From positions 37,153,558 to 37,217,557 of the forward strand of contig CM049310.1 of NCBI GenBank assembly GCA_026874595.1: a stretch of 64,000 nucleotides of DNA, read 5' to 3'. Below are positions 60,401-64,000 of this stretch, in pieces. A program made the translations under genes and the position numbers. This stretch comes from Sipunculus nudus. Lineage: Eukaryota > Annelida > Sipuncula > Golfingiida > Sipunculidae. The notes below the pieces were generated by a model that saw only the letters and a program-made list of their open reading frames with translations, searched no databases and was not told the origin of the DNA. Every line of letters starts with the position of its first letter. Position 1 is the first letter of the stretch.

Positions 60401-62951
60401 AATCTGGGCCTTAGATCTTCTCCACTGCCACAACTTTCCAATGCTAGGACTTGGTCATTTCCACACCCATAACCTTCCCATTCTAAGCATTTCATCATCT
60501 CTTCACCCACAACCTTCCCAATCTGGGCCTTGGATCTTCTCTACTGCCACAACCTTCCAATTCTAGGACATGGTCATTTCTTCACCACAACCTTCCCATT
60601 TTAGGCCTTTCATCAGCTCTACACCCACAACCTTCCCATTCTGGGCCTTGGGTCTTCTCTACTGCCACCACCTTCCAATTCTAGGATTCGGCTCTCTTAA
60701 CTTTCACAATCAATCTATTCCAGGACATGGCCCATTAGCTGTACTCTCATAATTTATCTGTTCTAAGCTCTGGCTCACTGAACTCCCAGGATGTCCCATA
60801 TGTAGGCCTTAGCCCTCTCAACACCACAATGTTCTTTTTTTAGGCCATGGCCCACTCAACTTCCACAATCTTCTTATTCTAGGTCTTGGCCCCCTTGACT
60901 TAGTTTTCTGTCCAGGGCCTTGATTCACGGACAACACATAATCTTTAGATACTGCATGAGAAAAGGAAATGTCCTCAGACACTGTAAATAATATTGAATA
61001 TGTAATCATTACCGATATAATACCAGGTTGACGTGTCTAGATCTGTGAACTTCCCATGGGTGGTCTGTGTGTATCCATGGCCATCCACAATCACCTGTAG
61101 ATGGTGAACGTCTCTGTAAACCAAGAGTATCAGTCAAAAAGAATATCCACCAACCCAGGACTAAGCCATAAATAGAACATATATGTACATATCCAGTATT
61201 TTCAGTAAACACTGGATGAAATAACCTGGTGAAATAAAGAGTTATTTTGCCTTAAGATAATGTTCTACATAAAGTATTCTACATGAGGTATATATGAATC
61301 TTCAGATAATGATTTCATACCTCCTGTTATTATGGCCATGAATGCTACTGAAATTCTAATAATCTCTTCACTAAAACAGCTTTAAGGTAACAACCTTCCT
61401 TGTGGTGAAAATCATAAAATCCCACTAAATATCATCATGTGTTCTATTTACTCTATTTACTTTTCTATACAATGTAAAAAACTGGTAATCAGGGTGGTGT
61501 ACCTTATAATCACCACAGAGTGCCACTGTCCATCTGTGAGTACTTCATCTGTAACCATATGGAATTTGCTCCATCCACCAAGTCCAAGGATAACCTTCAG
61601 GTGACCTCCAACGAACCCAGCACCAAAGTAATCATCATGGTCAGCTCGATCCTGCAGCAGAGATGTGTTAATTACTTTTACAAATTTTAAAGACTTCACA
61701 AATGGATCAAGCTGGATAATGACATGAGCAGTGTCAATTCCACTAGGCATTTTGGTTTACCTGGAGTTTATTTTATTTAAATTATCTTGCAATAAATGCA
61801 TTATGACCCTGTAAATCTAATCTGAAAGTAAAATGAGGAACCTATTAAAATAATATAACATCTTACAAAAATATCAATTTTTTATGATGTGGACTGCAGA
61901 AATGGCATCGGGAACAGAGATGCATAGTGCATGGCAGACATTCCATGAATGTATTTCCTTTAAAATTGTATGAGATAAAAATTGTTTACAGACAGATGGA
62001 CAGAGCTGATAATGTTTTCCCCTGCTCCCTTGAGGCTGGGGATAACTAAGAGCTTGGATCCATATTAACCACAACTGTGGCTGAAGCATTTAATGGACAA
62101 AATGTGGCTGACTTGATTGACTCGGCAAAAAAGTCGGCTGTTTTCAGACGGTTTGAATGGTTCACATCAATTTAACAATATCACAAAGAGACTATTTTAT
62201 TTAAAGCAAGTTGGTTATCTTGCATATTTAAAAGTGTTATACATTTTATCAATCGTGTCTGAAACTAATCTTTTGATTATACACCAAGATGTGTCCTGAT
62301 GGTTTCATTGACTTTAGTTGTTTAACCCAGTAGTATAGTTGGTCAAATTAATTACTTCAGACTGCCCACATATTGGCTTGATTGTGGGTTAATCTTTCTG
62401 ATAATCACATTGTCACTTAGTTTGATAACAATGTATTGGCCCATCTGTAGGTTCATCATTTTGATCATCACATTTTTACATTAGTCTGACAATGTAATTG
62501 AGCTATTTGTAGGTTCATCATTTTGATAATCACATTTTCACCTAAGTCTGACAAACTTTGCCCACTTTAGCTGAATCAAAATTACAGGCAAATCTGGCCT
62601 GCACCAACTTAAAGACTATCTCAGCTGTCAGTCGGAAGTCAAATGACAGCAGTCCTAGGGGTCTAATATGACATCTAGTATAAAGAAAACTGGACCAGGT
62701 ATGGTTAGGCACATTTCAGAAAAAAATTTTGTATAGTTTTCTATTATTTTCACATTCTCACACCTGTCCTACCTGAGCTTCATTCCACATCAACAGGCCA
62801 TCTGGTGTTTTGGTAGAAATATTGAAGGACACATATGTCTTGGTCATGTTGATGGTAACATTACCAGCATCTCTCTGCAGAACAATGTAGCTGCCATTTC
62901 TGAACTGGGCAGAGGTGAAGTTGAATGCTGCAACCAGAACATCATTCACAC
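54456..62951 (-). CDS. Laminin-G domain protein, C-terminal part (four exons, 5' part outside window)
   Basis: Exons on the minus strand: 62951-62773, 61651-61503, 61113-61013 and 54622-54456, joined with consistent phases 0, 2 and 1. They encode about 198 residues forming one laminin-G domain that ends the protein. Segments: FNFTSAQFRNGSYIVLQ, VSFNISTKTPDGLLMW, DYFGAGFVGGHLKVILGLGG, DGQWHSVVIIRDVHHLQVIV, TDLDTSTWYYIGG, FTQAFIGCMKDFMF, and the C-terminal GRNILSCDSQT with a stop. The two late cysteines (GCM and LSC) fit the disulfide near the end of LamG domains, and N-glycosylation sequons (NFT, NGS, NVT, NMT, NIS) indicate an extracellular product. The family (for example a basement-membrane or EYS/agrin-like protein) cannot be decided from one domain. 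The first exon's acceptor (TATAG before GTGTGAATG) is the least certain border. Confidence 0.85.
54990..57540 (-). mobile_element. Helitron/pearl-like non-autonomous element with tandem-repeat core
   Basis: On the minus strand the 5' end reads AATTTTTAGCTCAGCTGACTG and the 3' end reads CAGTCAGCTGAGCG, then the palindrome TGACCCATGGGTCA, then CTTG. The two CAGCTGA words (57521-57534 and 55012-55024) are 13-base subterminal inverted repeats. The core is a tandem array of about 337 bp units. Subterminal inverted repeats, a 3' hairpin close to the end and internal tandem repeats are the layout of non-autonomous Helentrons and of pearl elements described from bivalves. The assignment is inference; the boundaries are read from similar ends elsewhere in the window. 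Confidence 0.6.
55136..57465. repeat. Tandem array, seven copies of a roughly 337-bp unit
   Basis: The phrase CTCAAAAATAGAGAAAA recurs near 55136, 55481, 55799, 56138, 56474, 56811 and 57149, giving periods of 318-345 bp. Each unit also contains ACCAGTCTGCAG, ATGATCAATATG, GGATATGGGTAACAGAGACC and GTTAACAGATGT or close variants. The four right-hand units are the most alike and the left two are more diverged and shorter. Most units carry the palindrome GGTGGCGCCACC. Confidence 0.92.
58640..60905. repeat. Minisatellite, 39-40 bp period, more than 50 copies
   Basis: The unit is approximately CACCCACAACCTTCCCATTC followed by TAGGCCTTGGTCATTTCTA. Units are regular from 58790 to about 60690 and degenerate at both ends. 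From about 59380 a two-unit higher-order pattern appears, alternating a CATCATCTCTACACCC form with a TCTTCTCTACTGCC form. Because 39 is a multiple of three, long open frames arise on the plus strand; they are not genes. Confidence 0.95.
61652..62772 (-). other. Laminin-G gene intron between its first two exons in the window
   Basis: A 1.1-kb intron. Near 62380-62560 there is a degenerate direct repeat containing AGGTTCATCATTTTGATAAT and TAATCACATTTTCACNTAGTCTGACAA-like words, about 78 bp apart. The 389-bp intron at 61114-61502 holds nothing recognisable. Confidence 0.65.
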
Positions 62952-64000
62952 CTATAAATATTCTAGTTTATCTATTCAGATTCACTTTTGATAGCTAGTA
63001 TTCTGTCATATGCTGTATTGTTTGTAGACAGTGCTTTGAATGCACCATATGGTGTATGGTACGAATTAATTGTGTTATTGCACGGTACTGTACGTTTGTT
63101 TTGGCTTGGATATTTGCATTGGTTAATTGGCCACAAGGAGGCCACACAACCAGGAAAATTTGTTAGATGCTCTTTTATTTCCTGATTGATCCTAAATAAA
63201 TTTAAATGTGTCTAAATACTATAACAATTAAGGCCTCATTGCCAAAGATACAATATTACATATCTACATGTAATTGAAAACTTGAATTAAAGGGAGGAAG
63301 ATGCACTTTCCATGAATCACAAATAAATTATTTTTTTTTACTTTGGGTTGATTTATGACACTACAGAGCAGGACCTTATGTTTATGTTTTCTCCACACCA
63401 CTGACTACACTCGTTGCAAGTTTATTCTTTTGTTTATAAGCATACAAAAATGGGTTCATAACAAAATCTTGGCAGGTACTATTATATTCCCAGGAGAAAA
63501 CAATGTCTTTCATATTACCGTCATATCAACCCTCTGGCATTACGTCCAGATTACTAGAGCCAGAGTGTCATTACATCTATGTCTGAGGAAAGCATTAATG
63601 AAGATGCAAATTTTTTATTCATTTCTGACAATGCTTCATGGCCCACAGTTAAACTGCCAATCATCATAAACCAGACCAATCTTTAGCATTTTTTGTGTAC
63701 TTTCTAATAATACCAAACATGAGTGAAAAAATCTGTTTTAACCCAGCACATTGGTAATCCCTTTGGCGTGTTTGTTGAATTTATGTCTGCTTAAACACAA
63801 GCATGGCTCGCAAGGGTTACAGGATGCAGGCAGCTTGCAGGCGATACAGGAAATGTCCATCAAGACGGTGTTTCAGTTTGGGTTGTGAGCTCACATGTAT
63901 ACTATTGTGTAAATTCATTATTTTTAGCATAATACTGAGATTATGGGTTGTTTACCACGATATGAATGCAACCTGATGCAAGACAACTGCGATACATTCC
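62952..64000. other. Right edge, likely intron of the laminin-G gene
   Basis: No exon continuing the laminin-G gene could be assembled. On the minus strand near 63790-63880 a short cysteine-rich reading (SCIACKLPASCNPC) might be an EGF-like remnant, but the splice borders are unclear. Confidence 0.4.

Larger units (their letters stand above)
54623..61012 (-). other. Laminin-G gene last intron (6.4 kb) filled by two repeat systems
   Basis: It separates the exon ending WYYIG from the last exon. It contains a Helitron/pearl-like element with a roughly 337-bp tandem core (54990-57540) and a minisatellite with a 39-40 bp period (about 58640-60905). The stretch between them (57541-58640) is AT-rich, with nothing recognised. 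Confidence 0.8.

Noticed and set aside
61012-61024. Donor site directly after TSTW for the third laminin-G exon
   Set aside because: It leaves phase 2, which joins the last exon out of frame; the next GT, 11 bases on, gives a perfect phase match and the LamG motif WYYIGG.
63803-63975. Basic small open frame starting MARKGYRMQAACRRYRKC
   Set aside because: Arg-rich but short, without splice context, family match or upstream signals; possible antisense of a lost EGF-like exon.

Overview
This is eukaryotic nuclear DNA: AT-rich, with long introns, GT-AG splice sites, many (TA)n microsatellites and many dispersed repeats. The repeat content (Helitron-like elements with tandem-repeat cores, tRNA-like SINEs, AGGTCA-rich intronic repeats, a Ty3/gypsy element with an unusual pol order) suggests a lophotrochozoan, most likely a marine mollusc and perhaps a bivalve. 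That assignment is inference; no species marker is present.

Three protein-coding genes could be assembled by eye with consistent splice phases. (1) A 14-3-3 zeta-type gene on the minus strand (coding 12036 to 1312) has five coding positions; the second is occupied by two alternative exons, 262 nt apart, that cannot both be used in frame. (2) MRTO4 (mRNA turnover protein 4, a uL10/P0-like ribosome-assembly factor) lies on the plus strand in eight exons, 24050 to 51702. Its first intron is about 15.8 kb and starts after only nine codons. (3) The C-terminal end of a laminin-G-domain protein lies on the minus strand in four exons, 62951 to 54456, and continues beyond the right edge. MRTO4 and the laminin-G gene converge, with about 2.2 kb between their likely polyadenylation signals. 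14-3-3 and MRTO4 diverge across about 12 kb.

That 12-kb gap holds a complete LTR retrotransposon (14997-21744, minus strand). It has 1125-bp LTRs differing at one base and a perfect 5-bp target duplication. Its internal order is gag, protease, integrase, then a reverse transcriptase/RNase H remnant: the Ty1/copia-like order known from the Gmr1 group of Ty3/gypsy elements. The catalytic reverse transcriptase core is missing and integrase carries a frameshift, so this copy must have been mobilised in trans.

The MRTO4 introns and the large laminin-G intron are crowded with repeats: AGGTCA-bearing intronic repeats, a 160-bp tandem array, a 2.5-kb Helitron/pearl-like element built on seven copies of a roughly 337-bp unit, and a 2-kb minisatellite with a 39-40 bp period. 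No rRNA, tRNA, CRISPR or bacterial gene was seen.
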